NCBI GenBank assembly: GCA_024684455.1
Contig: JAIKWU010000041.1
Location: 1-43,004, forward strand
Direction: 5' to 3'
DNA: 43,004 nt
Origin: Bacteroidaceae bacterium
Lineage (GTDB): Bacteria; Bacteroidota; Bacteroidia; Bacteroidales; Bacteroidaceae
Positions 1-6,350 of the stretch are shown here, piece after piece. Within the stretch, counting starts at the first letter, position 1; every line of letters begins with the position of its first letter. Both the position numbers and the translations under genes were made by a program. Under the pieces are notes generated by a model, which saw only the letters and a program-made list of their open reading frames with translations, was not told the DNA's origin and did no database searches.

Positions 1-5
1 AAAAT

Positions 6-27
6 ACACGCGTAGCGTGTCCTTTTT
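6..27 (+). terminator. Short hairpin with T-run, probable terminator of the upstream gene
   Basis: ACACGC (6-11) pairs with GCGTGT (15-20) across a 3-nt loop and is followed by CCTTTTT. This has the form of an intrinsic terminator for a gene left of the window. The stem is only 6 bp, so the call is tentative. Confidence 0.4.
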
Positions 28-61
28 CAATTTTCAATTTTCAAAATTCAATTATTTGTCG

Positions 62-69
62 TAACTTTG
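62..69 (+). promoter_or_regulatory. Bacteroidetes -7 element for the DUF2723 gene
   Basis: TAACTTTG at 62-69 matches the Bacteroidetes -7 consensus TAnnTTTG. Transcription would begin near 75, which leaves the ATG at 78 without a leader and favours the in-frame ATG at 138. I see no well-spaced -33 TTG. Confidence 0.5.
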
Positions 70-137
70 CACGAATTATGTGCCGTCGTGTGCGGCGAAG
101 GAGAGAAAACGAATCAAATCAAGATAAGAAGTTAGGA

Positions 138-3100
138 ATGAGAACCTACAGAATTGTGAATAACGTGTGCGGATGGCTGATGTTTGCCATCGCAGCGTTC
201 ACTTATTGCTCGACCATCGAGCCGTCGGCCAGTTTCTGGGACTGTCCGGAGTTTATTACGACTGCTGAGAAGATGGAAGTGGGCCACCCGCCAGGTGCGC
301 CGTTCTTCATGCTGTTCGGCAAGTTGTTTGCCCTTTTTGCGAGCGACGCGACACAGATTGCCCGCATGATCAACACGATGTCGGCGCTGTTTTCGGCAGG
401 TTGCATCCTATTCCTGTTCTGGAGCGTGACGCATCTGGCGAAGAAGTTGCTGGTGCGTGAGAATCAGGTGATTACGGTAGGCAAACTCATTGCCATTATG
501 GCAAGCGGCGTGGCAGGTGCGCTCATCTACACATGGAGCGACACGTTCTGGTTTTCGGCTGTCGAGGGTGAGGTGTATGCCTCGTCGTCGTTCTTCACGG
601 CACTCGTCTTCTGGCTCATCCTCAAGTGGGAGGACCAGGCCGACGAGCCTCATTCGGACCGCTGGCTGGTGTTCATCGCCTACTTGGTGGGTCTGTCGAT
701 TGGTGTCCACCTGCTCAACCTGCTGTGCATCCCCGCTATCGTGCTGGTGTACTACTACAAGCGGAGCAAGGAGCCTACGCTGAAGGGTTCGCTGTTGGTG
801 CTGGGCGTGTCGGTGGTCATCGTGGCGGCAGTGCTCTACGGCATCGTGCCAGGTATGCTGAAGGTGGCAGGCTGGTTTGAACTGCTGTTTGTCAACCAGA
901 TGGGTCTGTCGTTCAACACGGGCCTGTACGTTTATATTGCACTGCTCGTGGCCTGCCTGATTTGGGCACTCGTCGAGACGGAAAAGGGAGTGAGCCGCAC
1001 ACGCATGAACGTGGCATTCCTGCTGAGCATCGCACTGCTGGGTATGCCTTTCTACGGTCATGGCACGTCGAGCGTCATCATCGGCCTGCTGCTGTTGTCG
1101 CTGGTTGTCTTCTTTCTCTACTGGAAACGCGAGCATGTGACGCCGCGGCTGCTGAACACGGCGCTGCTGTGCATGACGCTCATCACTGTCGGATTCTCCT
1201 CCTACGCACTCATCGTCATCCGTTCGTCGGCCAATCCGCCGATGGACCAGAACTCACCCGAGGACGTGTTCACGCTGGGTGAATACCTGGGACGTGAGCA
1301 ATATGGCGACCGCCCGCTGTTCTATGGCCCGACCTATGCCAGTCATCCCGAAATTGTGGAGAATGCGCAGGGCGACCTTGTCTATAACATATCGAAGGGT
1401 GCCGTCGTCTATCAGCGCAAGGCAAAGGCATCGGAGGACGAAAAAGACGAATACATCGTGGCTAATGAGAAGTTTGACTACGTCTATCCCTCAGATCAGT
1501 GCCAACTCTTCCCCCGTATTTACAGTGATAAACACGCAGGATTGTACAAGCAGTGGCTGGGCAACGAACCGTCGAAACGCGTCGTCTATAAAATTCCTGG
1601 CGGCGAAACACAGATGGTGACCATCCCCACGCAGATGGACAACCTCCGCTTCTTCTTCTCCTACCAACTCAACTTTATGTACTGGCGCTACTTCATGTGG
1701 AATTTTGCAGGGCGACAGAACGACATACAGAGCGGCGGAGAACCGGAACACGGCAACTGGATTACAGGTATCAAGGCGCTGGACGACATCCGTCTGGGCG
1801 ACCAGGACCTGCTGCCTGACGACCTGAAAGAAAACAAGGGACACAATGTGTTCTACTGTCTGCCGCTCATCCTGGGCCTGCTCGGCTTTTTCTGGCAAGC
1901 CTTCCGCGGAAAGGAAGGCATCCAGCAGTTCTGGGTAGTGTTCTTCCTCTTCTTCATGACGGGTATCGCCATCGTCATCTACCTCAACCAGACGCCCAAC
2001 CAGCCGCGTGAGCGTGACTATGCCTACGCGGGCTCGTTCTATGCCTTTGCCATCTGGTGCGGACTTGGAATCGCAGCCCTCTACGAAGGTCTCAAACGTC
2101 TGATGAAAGGTATGGCAAGCCGTCGTGCCAGCATCATCGCAGCCTCGCTCGCAGCCATCCCTGCCGTGGCAGTGCCTCTGCAGATGGTCAGCCAAACTTG
2201 GGACGACCACGACCGTTCGGGCCGCTACATCTGCCGAGACTTCGGTCTGGACTATCTCGAGACTGTGCCTCATGACGGCGTCATCTTCACCAACGGCGAT
2301 AACGACACCTTCCCGCTCTGGTACAACGAGGACACCGAAGAAAACCGCACCGACGTCCGTGTCTGCAACCTCTCCTACCTGCAGACCGACTGGTACATCG
2401 ACCAAATGAAGCGCCCAGCATTCAGTGGCGAAGGTCAGTCCAGTCCGCTCCCCATCAGTTGGGCACGTGTGGATTACGCTACAGGAAAGAACGAAGTGAC
2501 CGATGTCAATCCGACTGTCAACTTCGGCGGACAGCAGATTACGATGAAGAACCTTGTGCGTAGCATTTATGAGCAAGATCCAGCGCTCGCCCGCAGTATT
2601 TGGGGTGATGAGCCGTTTGAACTGAAGAATGCCATTCAGCGATTTGTGCTCAAGCGCGGTATCCCCGACGAGTACATGGAACTGGTGCGCGATTTGCCGT
2701 CGTGTCTGCCTAGTGACTCGCTCTACATCAACGTCGATAAGGAGGCTGTGCGCCGTAGCGGCATGAAACTTGTGAACGACTCTATCCCCGACCGTATGTA
2801 CATCGATGTGGCGACCTTCAACGAATACGGTGAAAAGGCCTCAGAGTCGGGTCGTGTCTATAAGAGTTTCATGATGATGCTGGAGATGTTGGCACAAAGC
2901 AACTTCTCGCGTCCGCTCTACATGTCCACCACTGTGGGCCCGAGTAATTACGGCAGCCTGTACAAGCACTTCCTGCAGGAGGGAATCGCATGGCGCATCA
3001 CTCCGTACACCTATGCGCAGAACCGTGTTCAGAATACCGTTGCCGACACCGACCGCATGTTCGACAACATGGTCAACCGCTACCATTACGGCAACCTCTC

Positions 3101-3596
3101 GCAGCTAGGTCTCTACATCGACGAGACCGTCATGCGCATGTGCTTCACCCAGCGCCGCTGGTTCGGCGTCCTGATCAATCAGTTGTTGAAAGAAGGCGAC
3201 AAGGAGCGCGCCTTGTTGGCTGCAGAGAAGTGTGAGAAGGAAATACCTGCCTATAACGTGCCTCACGACTACGGAAGCGGTTCGATGGACATTGCCATGG
3301 CGTTTGTCGAAAACAAACACTATGCTCAGGCTGAAGGCATTCTCAGTGCGCTTTATACGAAGGCTACGCAGTATTTCGCCTATTATATGTCGCTTTCCGA
3401 CTACTATTTCCGTGGCTCTGTGCGTGAGTGCTACACCCTTCTGACTGTCACGGCGAACATCAGCCAGACCTACGCAGATATTGCTGCTGACGACAATCAC
3501 TACCAGAAACTTGCCGACGATTCGGAGAAGCAACTCGAGCGGATGTATCAGCCGTTTGCCAACCGCTGTGCCGCCATGGGTATCCAACTGAAATAG
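138..3596 (+). CDS. DUF2723 (GT117-type) multi-pass membrane glycosyltransferase-like protein
   Basis: Large inner-membrane protein of 1152 residues from the preferred ATG at 138; an in-frame ATG at 78 lies at the expected transcription start. The N-terminal half is strongly hydrophobic with many membrane segments. The early motif FWDCPEF (D35, E38 from this start), followed by a GHPPGAP segment, has the place and shape of the acidic catalytic motif of GT-C enzymes. The C-terminal ~450 residues are soluble and probably periplasmic. DUF2723 proteins are common in Bacteroidetes and are classed as GT117, the family of the eukaryotic O-mannosyltransferase TMEM260. A role in glycosylating envelope proteins or glycans is inferred from the family; donor and acceptor are unknown. 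The polysaccharide deacetylase gene follows 11 bp later, suggesting co-transcription. Confidence 0.85.
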   Translation: MRTYRIVNNVCGWLMFAIAAFTYCSTIEPSASFWDCPEFITTAEKMEVGHPPGAPFFMLFGKLFALFASDATQIARMINTMSALFSAGCILFLFWSVTHLAKKLLVRENQVITVGKLIAIMASGVAGALIYTWSDTFWFSAVEGEVYASSSFFTALVFWLILKWEDQADEPHSDRWLVFIAYLVGLSIGVHLLNLLCIPAIVLVYYYKRSKEPTLKGSLLVLGVSVVIVAAVLYGIVPGMLKVAGWFELLFVNQMGLSFNTGLYVYIALLVACLIWALVETEKGVSRTRMNVAFLLSIALLGMPFYGHGTSSVIIGLLLLSLVVFFLYWKREHVTPRLLNTALLCMTLITVGFSSYALIVIRSSANPPMDQNSPEDVFTLGEYLGREQYGDRPLFYGPTYASHPEIVENAQGDLVYNISKGAVVYQRKAKASEDEKDEYIVANEKFDYVYPSDQCQLFPRIYSDKHAGLYKQWLGNEPSKRVVYKIPGGETQMVTIPTQMDNLRFFFSYQLNFMYWRYFMWNFAGRQNDIQSGGEPEHGNWITGIKALDDIRLGDQDLLPDDLKENKGHNVFYCLPLILGLLGFFWQAFRGKEGIQQFWVVFFLFFMTGIAIVIYLNQTPNQPRERDYAYAGSFYAFAIWCGLGIAALYEGLKRLMKGMASRRASIIAASLAAIPAVAVPLQMVSQTWDDHDRSGRYICRDFGLDYLETVPHDGVIFTNGDNDTFPLWYNEDTEENRTDVRVCNLSYLQTDWYIDQMKRPAFSGEGQSSPLPISWARVDYATGKNEVTDVNPTVNFGGQQITMKNLVRSIYEQDPALARSIWGDEPFELKNAIQRFVLKRGIPDEYMELVRDLPSCLPSDSLYINVDKEAVRRSGMKLVNDSIPDRMYIDVATFNEYGEKASESGRVYKSFMMMLEMLAQSNFSRPLYMSTTVGPSNYGSLYKHFLQEGIAWRITPYTYAQNRVQNTVADTDRMFDNMVNRYHYGNLSQLGLYIDETVMRMCFTQRRWFGVLINQLLKEGDKERALLAAEKCEKEIPAYNVPHDYGSGSMDIAMAFVENKHYAQAEGILSALYTKATQYFAYYMSLSDYYFRGSVRECYTLLTVTANISQTYADIAADDNHYQKLADDSEKQLERMYQPFANRCAAMGIQLK

Positions 3597-3607
3597 ACCT
3601 CTAAACC

Positions 3608-4246
3608 ATGTTCATCGAACAACCCTCGACGTGGCTCCGCTGGCTCTATCCTAGTGCCATCTGGCGGATGAACCCCAACGAACGCAGTGTGTATCTGACG
3701 TTCGACGACGGACCCATCCCCGAAGCCACGCCGTGGATTCTCGACACCTTGGACCGCTACGGTGTGAAGGGCACCTTCTTCATGGTAGGCGATAACGTGC
3801 GCAAGCACCCCGAACTCTATGACGAGGTGGTGCGTCGAGGCCATCGTGTCGGCAATCATACACACAACCACATCAAACTCATCTCGCAGCCTGGACGATA
3901 CCTCAGCAACGTGCTTGAGGCCGACAAGTACATCCACAGCAATCTGTTCCGACCGCCCCATGGGTGGATGTGGAACTCGCAGTACATACGCCTGCGCCAC
4001 CGTTTCACCATCATCATGTGGGACCTTGTCACACGCGACTACAGCACGCGCCTGACAGCCGACGACGTGCTGGACAACGTGAAGCGTTACGCACGACCAG
4101 GCAGCATCATCACCTTCCACGACTCACTCAAGAGCATTGACAAACTGCACACTGTCCTTCCCTGTGCCATCGAGTGGCTGAAGGAGCAGGGCTATGATTT
4201 CCGAATCTTTGACGAAAACCAGTCATGGAGCCGACATCTCAAATAG
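3608..4246 (+). CDS. Polysaccharide deacetylase family protein (NodB homology domain, CE4)
   Basis: A 212-residue protein, essentially one NodB domain. Motif 1 is TFDDGP (31-36), with the catalytic-base Asp and the metal-binding Asp. Motif 2 is HTHNH (84-88), with the metal-binding His pair. RPPHGW gives motif 3, and the late IITFHDS supplies the conserved His. These enzymes remove N-acetyl groups from peptidoglycan or other amino sugars in a metal-dependent reaction. No signal peptide is evident: the first 25 residues are aromatic-rich but not a clean signal, so location is unclear. It sits 11 bp after the DUF2723 gene and overlaps queG by 22 bp, so it is probably in the middle of an operon. 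Substrate cannot be deduced. Confidence 0.85.
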   Translation: MFIEQPSTWLRWLYPSAIWRMNPNERSVYLTFDDGPIPEATPWILDTLDRYGVKGTFFMVGDNVRKHPELYDEVVRRGHRVGNHTHNHIKLISQPGRYLSNVLEADKYIHSNLFRPPHGWMWNSQYIRLRHRFTIIMWDLVTRDYSTRLTADDVLDNVKRYARPGSIITFHDSLKSIDKLHTVLPCAIEWLKEQGYDFRIFDENQSWSRHLK

Positions 4247-5220
4247 AGGAGGTAAAGGCTCTTGCGCTGGGCATGGGATTCACGGCGTGTGGCGTAGCAC
4301 GGGCAGAAAGCATCGACCCGTCCTGCGCCGTTGCTTTTCGTGAATGGCTCGACCAAGGCCGAAACGCCGGCATGGCCTACCTTCAGAACCATGAGGACAA
4401 GCGCCTCGACCCCCGTCGGCTGCTCGAAGGGGCTCAGAGCGTCATCTGCGTCGCGCTCAACTACTATCCCAAGCAACTCTTGTCTCCTGACCAGTTGCAA
4501 TTCGCCTATTACGCCTACGGCCATGACTATCACGACGTCATGCGTTCGCGTCTTGGTATGTTGGCATCTGCATTAGGCATGGATCCCCTCTCTATGGGGA
4601 AGGGAAGGGGCGAGGCTTTCAAACTCTGCTGCGACACCGTCCCCATGCTTGACCGCTACTGGGCCTGGCGTGCGGGTCTTGGCTGGATTGGACGCAATAA
4701 AAACCTCATCCTGCCACATCACGGCAGTTATTTCTTTCTGGGCGAAATCATCACCACCCGTCGCTTCGACCACTACGACGAACCGATAGCCGACCACTGC
4801 GGAACGTGCGACCGTTGCCTGCGGGCCTGTCCGACAGGTGCCCTCACACAGACCGACGACGGACAAACCACCCTCGACGCCCGCCGCTGCCTATCCTACC
4901 TGACCATCGAACATCGGGGTGACTTGTCCCCCGACACAGCCTCGGCCATGGGCAACTGCATCTATGGCTGCGACCGTTGTCAGCAAGCCTGTCCCTATAA
5001 CCGCAACGCCCGACCCACCGATGTCGCCGACTTTGAACCCACTGACGATTTTCTCCACATGCAGCCCAAGGACTGGCAGCAACTCACGCCCGAGCAATAC
5101 CGCCGTCTTTTCCGTGGTTCGGCAGTCAAGCGTGCCAAGTACGAAGGCCTGCGACGCAACATCGACGCCATAGGCATTGGTCCGATTCATCCCAGCCATA
5201 CGACCGACTCCCCTTTGTAA
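4225..5220 (+). CDS. queG: Epoxyqueuosine reductase QueG
   Basis: A 331-residue cytoplasmic iron-sulfur enzyme that reduces epoxyqueuosine to queuosine in tRNA, using a cobalamin cofactor. Two 4Fe-4S motifs are visible: CGTCDRCLRACP, and CIYGCDRCQQACP later, the second with the family pattern of distant cysteines. The segment CDTVPMLDRYWAWRAGLGW is the QueG active-site region with the conserved Asp. Length is normal for the family. The start overlaps the deacetylase gene by 22 bp. Just before the active-site segment the protein carries DPLSMGKGRGEA, encoded by a GC-rich palindromic repeat (4584-4615) that looks inserted in frame. QueG depends on B12, which fits the large cobalamin region a few kilobases away, though linkage may be incidental. 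Confidence 0.93.
   Translation: MEPTSQIEEVKALALGMGFTACGVARAESIDPSCAVAFREWLDQGRNAGMAYLQNHEDKRLDPRRLLEGAQSVICVALNYYPKQLLSPDQLQFAYYAYGHDYHDVMRSRLGMLASALGMDPLSMGKGRGEAFKLCCDTVPMLDRYWAWRAGLGWIGRNKNLILPHHGSYFFLGEIITTRRFDHYDEPIADHCGTCDRCLRACPTGALTQTDDGQTTLDARRCLSYLTIEHRGDLSPDTASAMGNCIYGCDRCQQACPYNRNARPTDVADFEPTDDFLHMQPKDWQQLTPEQYRRLFRGSAVKRAKYEGLRRNIDAIGIGPIHPSHTTDSPL
4584..4615 (+). repeat. GC-rich palindromic repeat inside queG (decayed copy)
   Basis: A TCCCCTCTCTATGGGGA palindrome followed by a G-rich tail resembles the C-rich/G-rich elements at 12574, 14528, 28212 and 41227. It encodes residues about 121-131 of QueG in frame. Confidence 0.55.
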
Positions 5221-5227
5221 GGCCTTT

Positions 5228-5267
5228 GTCGTGGCACAATGTGAATGGATTCACACTGCACCACGAC
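5228..5267 (+). terminator. Stem-loop just after queG
   Basis: GTCGTGG (5228-5234) pairs with CCACGAC (5261-5267); inside it GTGAAT (5241-5246) pairs with ATTCAC (5249-5254). It begins 8 bp after the queG stop. There is no immediate T-run, so it may protect the 3' end or end transcription only weakly. Confidence 0.45.
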
Positions 5268-5357
5268 TGCCATCATACTGCGGTACGGATTCGTTTGAAC
5301 TGCACCACAGATTCGTTTTTCTTTTTTCGTTTCTCTTGAAAAAAACTCAGAAAGATT

Positions 5358-5387
5358 TTGTACAAAACGAAAAAATCCTTAAATTTG
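5358..5387 (+). promoter_or_regulatory. Promoter of a candidate small RNA
   Basis: TTTTG ending at 5360, a 19-bp spacer and TAAATTTG at 5380-5387 give a full Bacteroidetes -33/-7 pair. The predicted start is near 5394. No convincing long ORF follows. Confidence 0.65.
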
Positions 5388-5393
5388 CAAACA

Positions 5394-5547
5394 GAAACAA
5401 TTAAGGCATTATGAATATCCAATCAATAAAGTAATTTCCGTCGTCTTTCAAAATTTGTTGAGAAACAAAAGACGACACTCAAAAAGGTTTGTAACTTTAA
5501 ATTTTTGGATCAGGCTCATCGTGAGGTGGGTCTGATTCTTTTTTTTT
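5394..5547 (+). ncRNA. Candidate small RNA of about 150 nt, unrecognised
   Basis: Bounded by a well-formed promoter (5358-5387) and a strong intrinsic terminator (5509-5547). Inside it a perfect 9-bp stem, GTCGTCTTT (5440-5448) with AAAGACGAC (5468-5476), closes a 19-nt loop. The only ORF is a 7-codon one at 5411-5434, from an ATG with no clear ribosome site. I do not recognise a known family: it does not resemble tmRNA, RNase P RNA or SRP RNA. A 6S-like role cannot be excluded from size alone. Boundaries are predicted from promoter and terminator positions. Confidence 0.55.
5509..5547 (+). terminator. Intrinsic terminator of the candidate small RNA
   Basis: ATCAGGCTCA (5509-5518) pairs with TGGGTCTGAT (5527-5536) over 10 positions, two of them G-U, around an 8-nt loop. 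It is followed by a long T-run (5537-5547). Confidence 0.8.
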
Positions 5548-5691
5548 GTCCCCACTAATTATAATATGTATCGCGTACGCGCGCGTAGGACACCCCTTGT
5601 TCCCTACCACCCTTCCAACACCTGAAAACACATAAAAAACGAAATAAACGGGCTGTGTGCGAACACAACACTTGATATACATCAAGAAAAC

Positions 5692-5713
5692 GCTGTTTTT
5701 TTGGAAAAACAGC
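5692..5713. other. Perfect short hairpin
   Basis: GCTGTTTTT (5692-5700) and AAAAACAGC (5705-5713) form a 9-bp stem around TTGG. It lies just upstream of the promoter at 5723-5753 and may isolate the two small transcription units. Apart from this, 5548-5722 shows nothing I can name. Confidence 0.4.
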
Positions 5714-5722
5714 CCCAAATAA

Positions 5723-5753
5723 TTGTGAGGTCTCGAAAGTCGCCGTACCTTTG
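5723..5753 (+). promoter_or_regulatory. Promoter of the small-protein locus
   Basis: TTG (5723-5725), a 20-bp spacer and TACCTTTG (5746-5753) match the Bacteroidetes consensus. The predicted start is near 5760. Confidence 0.7.
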
Positions 5754-5971
5754 CAGCGTCAAACGAAGAACGAGTGAACGAAAACGAATAAATTTGTTTT
5801 CTTGAGCGAGGATGAGTTCGACAATGTTAAACGAAAAAGAATAGCATTTCCAAGCGAGGAAATTGTTTTTAGGTAACAATAAGTATTAACCCTCAAGTTT
5901 GCCTCCCGTACACGAGGTGCACATCGAATGCGAGGGCACACTTGGTAAAAAGATTGCAGAAAGGATTGATT

Positions 5972-6049
5972 ATGGATACAATGACCGTTATCGCCACTGC
6001 ATTGGTTGCCATTGCAGTGATCGTGAGCAACATTTCAATTCTGAAATAA
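5972..6049 (+). CDS. 25-residue hydrophobic small protein (hypothetical)
   Basis: ATG at 5972, stop TAA at 6047-6049. The peptide begins MDTMTVIATALVAIAVIV and ends NISILK: one uninterrupted hydrophobic stretch long enough to span a membrane, then a polar end with a C-terminal Lys. The purine-rich AGAAAGGA ends about 7 bases before the ATG, a good ribosome site for a phylum that often lacks one. It sits in a transcript with its own promoter and terminator. I do not recognise a family. Possible roles are a membrane-bound regulatory peptide, a toxin of a type I system, or a leader peptide. No antisense promoter or antitoxin RNA is obvious. Confidence 0.5.
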   Translation: MDTMTVIATALVAIAVIVSNISILK

Positions 6050-6063
6050 ACTCACACCCCCAC

Positions 6064-6115
6064 CGTCCAGGCTGCAGGCATACGAACCCTATGGTTCGTG
6101 TTACGCTTCTGGACG
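6064..6115 (+). other. Nested stem-loop downstream of the small ORF
   Basis: Outer stem CGTCCAG (6064-6070) with CTGGACG (6109-6115); inner stem ACGAACC (6082-6088) with GGTTCGT (6093-6099) and a CTAT loop. Both are perfect 7-bp pairings. It begins 15 nt after the small ORF stop. Confidence 0.6.
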
Positions 6116-6289
6116 TAAAACTTTGAGAATAGATAGTTAGTTAGTATTAGTTAGGTGATAATTTTTTCAGGTCTTCCTGAAGTGCGGTTTTTTTTCGCCG
6201 ATAAGCAAAAGCGTTTGCGCCAGGCACTTCCGACCGCATATTATCAAAAAGGTAAGACAGATTAGGTGTTATTTAGTTAGAACATGACG

Positions 6290-6327
6290 ATGAGGAGCCG
6301 CTCGCGAAGAGTCGCTCCTCATTTTTG
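6290..6327. terminator. Terminator between converging small locus and rnr
   Basis: ATGAGGAGC (6290-6298) pairs perfectly with GCTCCTCAT (6314-6322), followed by TTTTT. It lies 24 bp from the rnr stop and could serve both strands. Confidence 0.75.
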
Positions 6328-6350
6328 TTGATGTTACCTTACTTTTTTAG

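Larger units (their letters stand above)
5760..6327 (+). ncRNA. Structured transcript carrying a tiny ORF
   Basis: This stretch runs from the promoter at 5723-5753 to the terminator at 6290-6327. It has several stems: CAAGT.TGCC (5893-5902) with GGCA.ACTTG (5934-5943) just before the small ORF; a nested pair at 6064-6115 just after it; TTCAGG/CCTGAA (6166-6181) followed by a T8 run; and GAAGTGC (6179-6185) with GCACTTC (6224-6230), which could compete with the previous stem. The amount of paired structure around one short ORF suggests a regulated leader/small-protein mRNA or a dual-function RNA. No known riboswitch was recognised. Confidence 0.45.

Noticed and set aside
1491..2576. 361-codon minus-strand frame
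   Set aside because: Shadow of the DUF2723 gene; no start signals and no domain resemblance.
5899..6126. Alternative 75-codon frame from a TTG overlapping the small hydrophobic ORF
   Set aside because: TTG start without a ribosome site, polar and His/Cys-rich composition, and it runs through the stem-loops; the 25-residue ATG frame with AGAAAGGA fits better.
5394..6327. tmRNA, RNase P RNA or SRP RNA in the queG-rnr gap
   Set aside because: None of the conserved cores of these RNAs was visible; kept as unrecognised candidates.
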